Source of the DNA: CAYSGX01 sp964518215
GTDB taxonomy: Bacteria; Bacteroidota; Bacteroidia; Chitinophagales; CAIOSU01
Direction: 5' to 3'
NCBI GenBank assembly: GCA_964518215.1
Contig: CAZFFP010000096.1
Span: 1-10,897 of the forward strand
Length of the DNA stretch: 10,897 nt
The notes beneath the pieces are model-generated. The model saw nothing but the letters and a program-made list of their open reading frames with translations, had not been told where the DNA came from and searched no databases. Positions 1-6,847 of the stretch are shown piece after piece. The stretch's first letter is position 1. Every line of letters starts with the position of its first letter. The translations under genes and the position numbers were made by a program.

Positions 1-6
1 TAGTTG

Positions 7-68
7 TGCGGAGAATAAAACCTACATTCACCGCATTTTTGCGGAGAATAATACTTATATTTGCCGCA
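7..68 (+). repeat. Two tandem 29-bp dyad repeats upstream of fic (candidate operator)
   Basis: Positions 7-35 and 40-68 are two copies of one 29-bp unit, identical at 24 of 29 positions and repeating with a 33-bp period. Each unit starts with TGCGGAGAATAA and ends with CCGCA, so TGCGG/CCGCA form 5-bp inverted arms at its ends. The four T residues between the copies also leave CCGCA-TTTT-TGCGG (31-44) as a compact dyad. The second copy contains a promoter-like box. The arrangement is that of a paired operator over a promoter. Binding by a regulator is inferred. More copies could lie before the window start. Confidence 0.7.
38..63 (+). promoter_or_regulatory. Candidate Bacteroidota-type promoter of the fic gene
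   Basis: TATATTTG at 56-63 matches the Bacteroidota -7 consensus TAnnTTTG at every defined base and lies inside the second 29-bp repeat. A TTTG at 38-41 could act as the -33 element, but the 14-nt spacing is shorter than usual. Transcription would start near position 70, leaving a short leader before the GTG at 88. This box makes the upstream TTG at 61 an unlikely start codon, because that TTG lies within the box. Confidence 0.5.
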
Positions 69-87
69 AGAATTATTTCATATAGTA

Positions 88-1185
88 GTGGCAAAATACA
101 TTTACGAATATAAAAACTGGACAAGCTTTACCTGGCGGGAAACCGACATCAATGCCATATTCGGAGAAGTCCGCAATCTGCAAGGGAAGATTATCGGACA
201 GATGAATACACTCGGTTTTGCGACTAAAGAAGAAGCAAATCTTACTACACTTACGCTTGACGTTATTAAATCGTCTGAAATTGAAGGGGAAAAACTCGAT
301 TATAACCAAGTTCGTTCATCCATTGCAAGAAGATTAGGCATTAACATAGCCGGACTTGTTCCTGCAAACAGAAACGTAGATGGCGTTGTAGAGATGATGC
401 TTGACGCAACTCAAAACTATGAGAAGCCTCTGACAAATAAACGACTGTTCGGATGGCATTCGGCACTTTTCCCGACAGGACACAGCGGTATGCACAAAAT
501 AGAAGTGGGGCGTTATCGAACCGGTGAGATGCAAATAGTTTCAGGAGCGATGGGAAAAGAAAAAGTCCATTACGAAGCAGTTCCTGCAAACAAAGTAAAA
601 GAAGAAATGGACAAGTTTTTAAAATGGTTCAATAATAAAACTCCATTGGACCCTGTGCTGAAAACTGCGATTGCTCATTTTTGGTTTATCATCATACATC
701 CATTTGACGATGGCAACGGAAGGATAGCAAGAGCAATTTCTGATTTAATGCTTGCCCGAGCAGACAGAACAAAAGAACGCTATTACAGTATGTCAAGCCA
801 AATATTGGTTGAACGAAAACAGTATTACGAGATTTTACAAAAGGTTCAGCACAGCAGTGGCGACATTACCGAGTGGTTAGACTGGTTTCTGCATTGCCTT
901 AAAAATTCTCTATTGGCAACAGAGACCACCTTACAAAAAATATTACGTAAAACTGAGTTTTGGAAAATTCACGAGAATACAGAGTTTAACGAACGACAGA
1001 GATTAGTTCTAAACAAACTTTTTGACGGATTTGACGGAAAATTAAAATCATCAAAGTGGGCAAAGATTGCCAAATGTTCACCCGACACTGCATTGCGAGA
1101 TATAAAGGACTTAATTGACAAAGGAATTTTACGACAGGAGCAACATGGTGGACGAAGTACAAACTATGAACTGGCAGACTTCTGA
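88..1185 (+). CDS. Fic family protein AMP-transferase with DUF4172 N-terminus and C-terminal winged helix
   Basis: Fic enzymes transfer AMP from ATP to hydroxyl side chains of target proteins. The protein is 365 aa from the GTG at 88, giving MAKYIYEYKNW, the usual start of DUF4172-Fic proteins; a TTG at 61 would add nine residues but overlaps the promoter box. The catalytic motif HPFDDGNGRIAR begins at H204 (697-699), with all core residues intact. The motif SSEIEG at about residues 62-67 fits the inhibitory consensus (S/T)xxxE(G/N), so the enzyme should be self-inhibited through E66. Residues from about 290 on (NERQRLVLNKLF onward) look like a winged-helix DNA-binding domain ending in GGRSTNYEL. 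Length is normal and the gene looks intact. No antitoxin gene is adjacent. The target is unknown; the winged helix and the upstream dyads suggest autoregulation, which is inference. Confidence 0.92.
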   Translation: MAKYIYEYKNWTSFTWRETDINAIFGEVRNLQGKIIGQMNTLGFATKEEANLTTLTLDVIKSSEIEGEKLDYNQVRSSIARRLGINIAGLVPANRNVDGVVEMMLDATQNYEKPLTNKRLFGWHSALFPTGHSGMHKIEVGRYRTGEMQIVSGAMGKEKVHYEAVPANKVKEEMDKFLKWFNNKTPLDPVLKTAIAHFWFIIIHPFDDGNGRIARAISDLMLARADRTKERYYSMSSQILVERKQYYEILQKVQHSSGDITEWLDWFLHCLKNSLLATETTLQKILRKTEFWKIHENTEFNERQRLVLNKLFDGFDGKLKSSKWAKIAKCSPDTALRDIKDLIDKGILRQEQHGGRSTNYELADF

Positions 1186-1435
1186 ATGTAATACTGCCGA
1201 CAACACCACTTGCAAATACGATGTAAATCCTAAAGCATTGAGAAGAGTGGTAGCTAAATATGCCATTAAAAGAACGGCTATCCTTTTGTGGGCGGGTGAT
1301 ACTTTTGCAGAAGCCGTTGGAAGATTTATAATTGGATAAAAGAAAGGATTTTATACTTTTATATACCAATTTGGCATGTATAAGAAAGTAAAACTTTCTT
1401 TATAATGAATGTTAGGGCGCATTTAAAACTATGTT
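1186..1435. other. Structured 250-bp spacer between fic and the next gene
   Basis: No convincing gene is present. Eleven bases after the fic stop is a stretch (1196-1216) resembling the 3' flank of the next gene (1898-1918). Three dyads follow in a row: ATAAAA/TTTTAT (1336-1354), an imperfect palindrome centred on CCAATTTGG (1361-1382), and AAGAAAG/CTTTCTT with a 5-nt loop (1382-1400). The last could end fic transcription but lacks a T-tract. TATAAT at 1401-1406 and GTTAGGGCG at 1411-1419 precede the next gene. A weak 64-codon ORF (1145-1339) overlapping the fic end was not accepted. Confidence 0.5.
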
Positions 1436-1894
1436 ATGTATTGGGAGGAAAAAGTTGACCGACTAAAAAAGGAGTTTTCATCGTCTGACTTTGGCATACC
1501 ATTTACAGAATGGCAAGATATATTCAAGAAGATTGAGGCGAACTTTATAATTAAGAACAACTCAAATTTTCAGCACACAAACTGGAGCGGTTGTATCAAG
1601 CACAAAAACCTAATTAAACAGACATCAACGAGAACCTTAAGCAGCGAGTTAGACAAACTAGACAGAGACAAGAACTATTGGGCAGTTTTAACCATTGGGA
1701 CACAGCCAACTGCTAAGCAACTGATTTATGATTGTAAACCAACGGTGATTTCAAGGCTGGCTATGTTGTCTGGAGCAGACTTTTATATTGTGGACAAAAA
1801 ATATGCTTGGCTGAGTTATTTTCACATTGATAACGACAAACAAGAAATTGAGATTTATAAATCAGTTGACGGAGTAACTCCTTTTGATGAGTAA
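1436..1894 (+). CDS. Hypothetical protein, possibly DUF6756-like
   Basis: This is a 152-aa soluble protein with no signal peptide or membrane segment. The C-terminal half carries WAVLTIG (about 83-89) and a YIVDKKYAWLSYFHID stretch (about 117-132), which recalls small bacterial proteins of the DUF6756 type; that assignment is from memory and tentative. No catalytic motif is visible, so no function is proposed. The ATG at 1436 is the only sensible start; an ATG at 1431 is out of frame. The gene stands alone, with GTTAGGGCG 17 nt before its start and CGCCCACTAAC 2 nt after its stop, forming imperfect inverted flanks. Together with the neighbouring fic gene, this suggests an acquired accessory unit beside rarA. 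Confidence 0.75.
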   Translation: MYWEEKVDRLKKEFSSSDFGIPFTEWQDIFKKIEANFIIKNNSNFQHTNWSGCIKHKNLIKQTSTRTLSSELDKLDRDKNYWAVLTIGTQPTAKQLIYDCKPTVISRLAMLSGADFYIVDKKYAWLSYFHIDNDKQEIEIYKSVDGVTPFDE

Positions 1895-1896
1895 AA

Positions 1897-1930
1897 CGCC
1901 CACTAACACACCTTCAAAGAAAAGCGGGCG
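1897..1930. terminator. Candidate terminator hairpin between convergent genes
   Basis: CGCCCAC (1897-1903) can pair with GCGGGCG (1924-1930) across a 20-nt loop. Read on the minus strand the stem has seven pairs including one G-U wobble, and is followed directly by TTTTA, so it could end rarA transcription. Read on the plus strand the A-C mismatch weakens it, and the T8 tract (1946-1953) lies 15 nt downstream. The same bases form the cassette-like 3' flank of the upstream gene, so the hairpin may instead be a recombination-site remnant. Confidence 0.35.
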
Positions 1931-1967
1931 AAAATCTGTAAATTATTTTTTTTCGGTAGCGGCAGAA

Positions 1968-3227
1968 CTAATACCCATATTTTTCTTTCCACCACTTACG
2001 CAGATTTTTGCGAAGCTCCTCTTCTTTGGCATTGTTGCCCGGCTCGTATAGTTTAGTTCCTGAAACGGCTTCGGGCAAAAATTCCTGCTCCACAAAATTG
2101 CCATCGAAACTATGCGCATACAGATAATCTTTTCCGTAGTTCATCTGCTTCATAAGTTTGGTTGGAGCATTTCTGATATGCAACGGCACCGGCAAGTCGC
2201 CTGTTTTTTGCACCAAAGCCATGGCATCATTAATAGCTTGATAAGAGGCATTGCTTTTGGGCGAAGTTGCCAAATAAATCACCGTTTGAGAGAGTATGAT
2301 TCGGCACTCGGGATAACCAATAATTGCTACCGCCTGAAAGCAGGAATTTGCCAGCAACAAGGCATTCGGATTGGCATTGCCAATATCTTCAGAAGCCAAA
2401 ATGAGCAGTCTGCGGGCAATAAATTTCGGGTCTTCTCCACCGGCTATCATCCGGGCTAAATAATACACGGCAGCATTCGGGTCGCTGCCGCGAATAGATT
2501 TAATGAAAGCTGAAATAATATCATAATGCTGCTCCCCACTTTTATCATAGAGCGCTATTTTCTGCTGAATGGTATCAGTAACCATCTCATTGGTAATCAC
2601 TATTTCGTTTCCGCTTGAACTGCCGAAAACTATTTCCAAAAGATTGAGCAATTTTCTGGCATCGCCACCCGAATAGCGAAACAACGCTTCGGTTTCTTTC
2701 AGTTCAATATTCTTCGATTTCAGAATTTCATCATGTTCTACCGCATTTTGCACCAAGCGCAATAAATGCGCTTCTGTAAGTTCTTTTAAAACATACACCT
2801 GACAGCGCGAAAGCAAAGCAGAATTGACTTCAAAAGATGGGTTTTCGGTAGTAGCGCCAATCAATGTCAGAATACCTTTTTCAACGGCACCCAACAAGCT
2901 GTCTTGCTGACTTTTATTGAAACGGTGAATCTCATCTATAAACAAAAGCGCCCCGCCCGATTTTTGCGCCAAGTCTATCACTTCACGAATCTCTTTCACG
3001 CCCGAAGAAAGGGCGCTAAGCGTGAAAAAAACTTTGTCGGTTTGCTTAGCAAGAATTTGTGCTAATGTAGTTTTTCCTACTCCGGGAGGTCCCCAAAAAA
3101 TCATGGAGTGCAGTTGTTGGTTCTGCACCATATTATGCAGCACTTTCCCCGCTCCCACTAAATGCTCCTGCCCGATAAATTCATCGAGCGATTGAGGGCG
3201 CATGCGTTCGGCTAAGGGTTTCGACAT
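1968..3227 (-). CDS. rarA: Replication-associated recombination protein A (RarA/MgsA), AAA+ ATPase
   Basis: RarA is a cytoplasmic AAA+ ATPase related to clamp-loader subunits and RuvB; it acts at stalled replication forks and single-stranded DNA ends and interacts with SSB. The 419-aa protein begins MSKPLAERMRPQSLDEFIGQEHL, the family's usual opening. Visible motifs are Walker A GPPGVGKT (46-53), Walker B LLFIDEIHRF (94-103), sensor 1 GATTENPSFE (124-133) and the arginine finger R141 in LLSRC. The C-terminal half shows the family's SDPNAAVYYLARMI and SEDIGNANP segments and ends in a basic RKWWKEKYGY tail. Length is typical and no defect is seen. It lies 87 nt downstream of the MoxR/DUF58 operon, on the same strand, with its own candidate promoter, so co-transcription is possible but not required. 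Confidence 0.97.
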   Translation of the reverse strand: MSKPLAERMRPQSLDEFIGQEHLVGAGKVLHNMVQNQQLHSMIFWGPPGVGKTTLAQILAKQTDKVFFTLSALSSGVKEIREVIDLAQKSGGALLFIDEIHRFNKSQQDSLLGAVEKGILTLIGATTENPSFEVNSALLSRCQVYVLKELTEAHLLRLVQNAVEHDEILKSKNIELKETEALFRYSGGDARKLLNLLEIVFGSSSGNEIVITNEMVTDTIQQKIALYDKSGEQHYDIISAFIKSIRGSDPNAAVYYLARMIAGGEDPKFIARRLLILASEDIGNANPNALLLANSCFQAVAIIGYPECRIILSQTVIYLATSPKSNASYQAINDAMALVQKTGDLPVPLHIRNAPTKLMKQMNYGKDYLYAHSFDGNFVEQEFLPEAVSGTKLYEPGNNAKEEELRKNLRKWWKEKYGY

Positions 3228-3263
3228 TTAGAATTTAAAATTATAGTGTAAGTAAATTGGGTT

Positions 3264-3271
3264 CAAATCTA
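3264..3271 (-). promoter_or_regulatory. Candidate -7 box upstream of rarA
   Basis: On the minus strand 3271-3264 reads TAGATTTG, a full match to the Bacteroidota -7 consensus TAnnTTTG. It lies 36 nt before the rarA ATG, which gives a leader of about 30 nt. No good -33 TTTG is at the expected distance: one TTG is 12 nt upstream and a TTTTG is 24 nt upstream. The box supports separate transcription of rarA from the operon before it. Confidence 0.4.
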
Positions 3272-3314
3272 ACTCACCCGAAACAATAGTCATGGCAAAA
3301 TAGGTTAATATCGC

Positions 3315-4661
3315 CTAAATGATACTTCTGGTCTTAATTTCCAGATACTTTGCAATGATGCCGGAAGTTAATGCTTCGGGCGTGGTGAAAAGGGTAAGGA
3401 TGCCGTGTTTTTTCAACTCCATATCCATTTGTTTTTTTTCGTGTAAAAATTTTTGCGCTATAACTTTCACATAAATCTGCTCGGTATCATGAGAGGGCTG
3501 CTCAGAAAGATTTTTGATTTCGCGATTTTCAAAAAATACTACGAGCAATAAATGATAGCGCGACATTAATTTCAAATAAGGCAATTGTCGCTGCAAACTA
3601 TAGAGCGATTCGAAATTTGTAAACAAAATTAAAAGACTTCTCTGCTTCACCCGATTTCTCAATTGAGCATACACCATTTCAAAATCGCTTTCCAAAAAGT
3701 TGGTGTCCACCCGATACAACTGTTCTAAAACGATTTGCAGTTGAGCCGATTTGCTCGATGCCGGAACAAAAGTCGCAGTGATATTGGAGAAGGTAACCAG
3801 TCCGGGTTTGTCATGATTTCTTAAGGCGGCTTGCGTTAGCGACAGAGATGCGTTGACGGCATAATCCAGCAAAGTCATTCCTTCAAAGGGCATTTTCATT
3901 CTTCTGCCTTTATCAATGAGGCAATAAATCTGCTGGCTTTTTTCAATCACAAAAGTGTTTACCATCGGCACATTTCTACGCGCCATTGCCCTCCAGTTAA
4001 GGGTTCGGTAATCATCGCCCTGAACATACTCTTTAATGTGGTCGAACTCGGTGCTTTGTCCGTGCCTTCTGATTTTATTCAAACCCATATAACTCTGCAA
4101 ATTACTTGCAGCCATGTGCGCATATTTTTTCATTTGCAAAATGGAAGGATACACTTTCACCAACTTGCCTGTTTCAAAAACATATTTTCTGCCCGATAAT
4201 TTCAATGGTCCCGAAACCCAAACCAACGTGTTGCCGAAATGATATTCGCCACGCTGCACCGGTCGCAAGTGGTAGGTGTTTTCCGAATCGCTTTGAGGTT
4301 TCAAATTCAATAACATTTTCCAATCGCGTATTTGAAACTGAGCCGGCAGTTCTTCAACAATTTCGATAGCGGCATTGAACGGATATTGATTATGTATTTC
4401 GAGCGTAACGGGATTGTTATCGCCATTGCTGAACATATCGTTGATGTGTCGCTGACACCTGATTCCGTTTTTGAAATACAACAACAGCGTATCGGTAAAT
4501 ACAGCCAACAACAGCAATCCTAGTGCGGCATTGGCAATCATCATGAGTTGTTCCATGAAGTAAGAAAAAAGATATATAGACGCTATGCAGCCGCCCGCAA
4601 TGTAGAACCATTGCGATAAATAATACGACCGATAAAACGACACGAGCCTTTTTCTGAACAT
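3315..4661 (-). CDS. DUF58 domain-containing membrane protein (MoxR partner)
   Basis: DUF58 proteins are typically encoded beside MoxR ATPases and are thought to be their membrane-side partners. This 448-aa protein has two membrane segments near the N-terminus (about 18-35 and 40-62), then a beta-rich region (about 84-175), then the DUF58 core with GQSTEFDHIKEYVQGDDYR (201-219) and LNWRAMARR (221-229). A vWA-like fold follows from about residue 244. Its metal site is degenerate: the DxSxS position reads DKGRR (250-254), so only the first aspartate is kept. It is the last gene of the operon, starting 2 nt after the moxR stop. DUF58 and MoxR pairing is well known; substrate and function here are unknown. 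Confidence 0.9.
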   Translation of the reverse strand: MFRKRLVSFYRSYYLSQWFYIAGGCIASIYLFSYFMEQLMMIANAALGLLLLAVFTDTLLLYFKNGIRCQRHINDMFSNGDNNPVTLEIHNQYPFNAAIEIVEELPAQFQIRDWKMLLNLKPQSDSENTYHLRPVQRGEYHFGNTLVWVSGPLKLSGRKYVFETGKLVKVYPSILQMKKYAHMAASNLQSYMGLNKIRRHGQSTEFDHIKEYVQGDDYRTLNWRAMARRNVPMVNTFVIEKSQQIYCLIDKGRRMKMPFEGMTLLDYAVNASLSLTQAALRNHDKPGLVTFSNITATFVPASSKSAQLQIVLEQLYRVDTNFLESDFEMVYAQLRNRVKQRSLLILFTNFESLYSLQRQLPYLKLMSRYHLLLVVFFENREIKNLSEQPSHDTEQIYVKVIAQKFLHEKKQMDMELKKHGILTLFTTPEALTSGIIAKYLEIKTRSII

Positions 4662-4663
4662 GA

Positions 4664-5641
4664 TTATCGGGGAATTTCTATGGTTTGAATTATTTGCTGA
4701 ATCACCTCTTCGGTGCTGATGCCTTCCATTTCTTTTTCGGGAGTGAGAATAATGCGATGACGCAAAATCGCAACAGTAACATACAGTATATCATCGGGCG
4801 TTACGAAATCTCTGCCATTCATGGCGGCAATGGTTTTGGAGGCGTTCATGATGGCAAGCGATGCGCGTGGCGATGCTCCCAGATAGAGCGATTTATTGTT
4901 GCGTGTAGCCTGAATGAGCGATGCGATAAAGCGCAACAGCTTTTCATCTATCATTATGTTTCTGATAAGTTTACGCAGTTTCAATACTTGTTCGGCATGT
5001 AAAGCGGCATTTATCATTTCAATGGGTTTTTCATTACCCAAACGATTGAATTTTTCGAGTATCTGCACTTCTTCGCTTTCGGATGGATAAGGCATGATGA
5101 TATTGAACAGAAAGCGGTCTAACTGCGCTTCGGGTAAGCGGTAAGTGCCCTCATGCTCGATAGGATTTTGAGTGGCGATAACCATAAAAGGCTCATCCAT
5201 TTTATAGGTAGTTCCATCAACGGTAATCTGATGTTCTTCCATAACTTCAAACAAAGCCGATTGGGTTTTGGCAGGGGCGCGGTTGATTTCGTCTATCAAA
5301 ATAATATTGTTGAACAAAGGACCTTTTTTGAAAACAAAATTTCCCGACTGAGAATGATACACCGGTGAGCCGGTAATATCTAATGGCATAAGGTCGGGAG
5401 TGAATTGTATGCGCGAAAAATTACAATGAACGCAACGCGCCAAAAGTTTTGCAGTGAGCGTTTTGGCGATGCCCGGAACGCCCTCTATAAGTACGTGCCC
5501 GTCTGTAAGTAAGGCGGCTATGAGCAGGCTCACGGTTTCGTGCTGCCCCACAATGAGCCTTGAAATTTCTGAGTGAATAGCCGATACTGTTTCGTTGAGT
5601 TCTTGAAGGTCGGAGCGCTCTTCAAATTGAATGTTTTCCAT
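4664..5641 (-). CDS. MoxR family AAA+ ATPase
   Basis: MoxR ATPases are cytoplasmic AAA+ proteins with chaperone-like roles in maturing or remodelling partner complexes, usually with a vWA or DUF58 partner. The 325-aa protein carries Walker A GVPGIAKT (54-61), the MoxR form with Ala before Lys, then Walker B IILIDE (113-118) followed by INRAPAKTQSALFEVMEE, and sensor 1 ATQNP (156-160) followed by EGTYRLPEAQLDRF. The C-terminal lid includes LGASPRASLAIMNASK, as expected. Length is normal and all ATPase motifs are intact. It is preceded by the DUF4350 gene (3 nt gap) and followed by the DUF58 gene (2 nt gap), which fits translational coupling. Confidence 0.96.
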   Translation of the reverse strand: MENIQFEERSDLQELNETVSAIHSEISRLIVGQHETVSLLIAALLTDGHVLIEGVPGIAKTLTAKLLARCVHCNFSRIQFTPDLMPLDITGSPVYHSQSGNFVFKKGPLFNNIILIDEINRAPAKTQSALFEVMEEHQITVDGTTYKMDEPFMVIATQNPIEHEGTYRLPEAQLDRFLFNIIMPYPSESEEVQILEKFNRLGNEKPIEMINAALHAEQVLKLRKLIRNIMIDEKLLRFIASLIQATRNNKSLYLGASPRASLAIMNASKTIAAMNGRDFVTPDDILYVTVAILRHRIILTPEKEMEGISTEEVIQQIIQTIEIPR

Positions 5642-5644
5642 GGT

Positions 5645-6847
5645 TTATTTCGATTCGTTATAAAATTGTTCTAAAGCTTCGTTAAAGAAAAATAATTGTT
5701 CATTGCTCACTTCTTTATCTTCTTCTTCAAGAGCAGCAATAAACAAAACTATATACTTAATGCGGTTTGCATCGAATCCGGAACGAAGCGCCAATGCCGC
5801 AATAAACTCTTCATCGAGATTGGCGACTTGCATGCGATACCGCTGGCGCACAAAATCGAAAAAATAAGCAGCCATTTTCAGACAAAGATTGCGGGTGTCT
5901 TTCTTTTCAAAATACAATCTGCCGATGGTTGTTACAAAATCGAGCGATTCGTTTTTGGGCGACTCGATTACCGGAATAATTTTTTGCCTGCGTTTAAATT
6001 CAAAAATCAAAAACAACAAAGCCAAAATTATTATCAGCCACATGGCATTTTTAAATGCGGGAATACTGAACAGAAATCCCCATGTTGATTTATTACCATC
6101 GTCTTCGGGAGCGAGACGCGAAATCTGATAATATTCGTCCCAGATAACTTCATCATAATTATCATTTAACACCGAAAGTGTATTTTCGGCATAACGATAA
6201 TTGTTTCCGGTAAGTATAAAATAATTGGTAAAACATAAGGGCTGTGTATGAATAAAAATATTTCCTTCTTTTGCTTTGAATCGCATATAGTTCAGGCGAT
6301 TATTCTGTTGAACGCCTAAAAGCTCGGTATAATTTTGGTCGAAATGATTTATGAATTTCTTGAAAGCAAAACCTTTATATGCAAACTCGGTGCTGTCGGG
6401 AAAAACTGGGGAAGTAAGTTTTGTTTGAAACGAATCTATACTACTTCTTTGATGGGTAGTATCAAACGCTAAACGAATGCCAAAGGATTCGCCATTATAG
6501 TAATTCCAATTGGCAGCGCTGATAAACACATCGTTTCCTGCACGAGCAAAATCTATTAATGCCTCCACTTCTTCATAGGGTAATTCAAATTGTTTTGAAA
6601 TTAAAATGAACGCTTTCTTTTTGCCTTCCTCGGCTTTCAGCATGGTAGCCGGCTTATTATTATTTCTGATTTTGGCATTCTGAAATAAATCTTCGAGACT
6701 TTTATAAAAAACAAAACACCCGTAAGGATTTTTATGGTTGCGTTTTAAGGTAACGCGATTATCAAACACTTTTCTGCTTCCAAGAACAAAATAAATGCCC
6801 ACAGCTAAGGCTACACCCAACAAAATAATCAACACGTTTTTTTTCAT
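5645..6847 (-). CDS. DUF4350 domain-containing membrane protein
   Basis: This 400-aa protein has an N-terminal membrane anchor (about 5-23, following MKKN) and a second segment at about 266-288 (NAMWLIIILALLFLIF), followed by a basic FKRRQK stop. The region between them, about 240 residues, should be periplasmic and contains the DUF4350-type segments KNPYGCFVFYKSLEDLF and AFILISKQFELPYEEVEALIDFARAGNDVFISA; the latter resembles the glutamine-amidotransferase-like fold reported for related domains, but no catalytic triad can be confirmed. The C-terminal 110 residues are cytosolic, helical and acidic. Its ATG overlaps the upstream stop by 4 nt (6844-6847), so translation is probably coupled. Presence in MoxR/DUF58 operons is usual for the family; molecular function is unknown. 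Confidence 0.85.
   Translation of the reverse strand: MKKNVLIILLGVALAVGIYFVLGSRKVFDNRVTLKRNHKNPYGCFVFYKSLEDLFQNAKIRNNNKPATMLKAEEGKKKAFILISKQFELPYEEVEALIDFARAGNDVFISAANWNYYNGESFGIRLAFDTTHQRSSIDSFQTKLTSPVFPDSTEFAYKGFAFKKFINHFDQNYTELLGVQQNNRLNYMRFKAKEGNIFIHTQPLCFTNYFILTGNNYRYAENTLSVLNDNYDEVIWDEYYQISRLAPEDDGNKSTWGFLFSIPAFKNAMWLIIILALLFLIFEFKRRQKIIPVIESPKNESLDFVTTIGRLYFEKKDTRNLCLKMAAYFFDFVRQRYRMQVANLDEEFIAALALRSGFDANRIKYIVLFIAALEEEDKEVSNEQLFFFNEALEQFYNESK

Noticed and set aside
7..68. CRISPR-like direct repeats
   Set aside because: Only two copies with a 4-nt gap, no spacers and no cas genes; they overlap a promoter box and suit an operator better.
1145..1339. Plus-strand ORF of 64 codons overlapping the end of fic
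   Set aside because: It overlaps fic by 41 nt, has no recognisable domain, and much of it lies in the cassette-like flank and near the dyads. It may be a chance ORF or a gene fragment.
986..1369. Minus-strand ORF of 127 codons opposite the fic end
   Set aside because: It lies mostly antisense to a well-supported gene and has no recognisable protein features.
1196..1930. Bona fide integron cassette array
   Set aside because: The cores do not meet the attC consensus RYYYAAC/GTTRRRY and no integrase gene is in the window. Kept only as a cassette-like observation.
2112..2459. Plus-strand ORF of 115 codons opposite rarA
   Set aside because: It is entirely antisense to rarA, whose motifs are unambiguous.
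4664..5641. MoxR-vWA conflict (defence) ternary system
   Set aside because: Those systems pair MoxR with dedicated vWA and effector proteins; here the partners are the housekeeping-type DUF58, DUF4350 and SpoIIM set with no effector domain.
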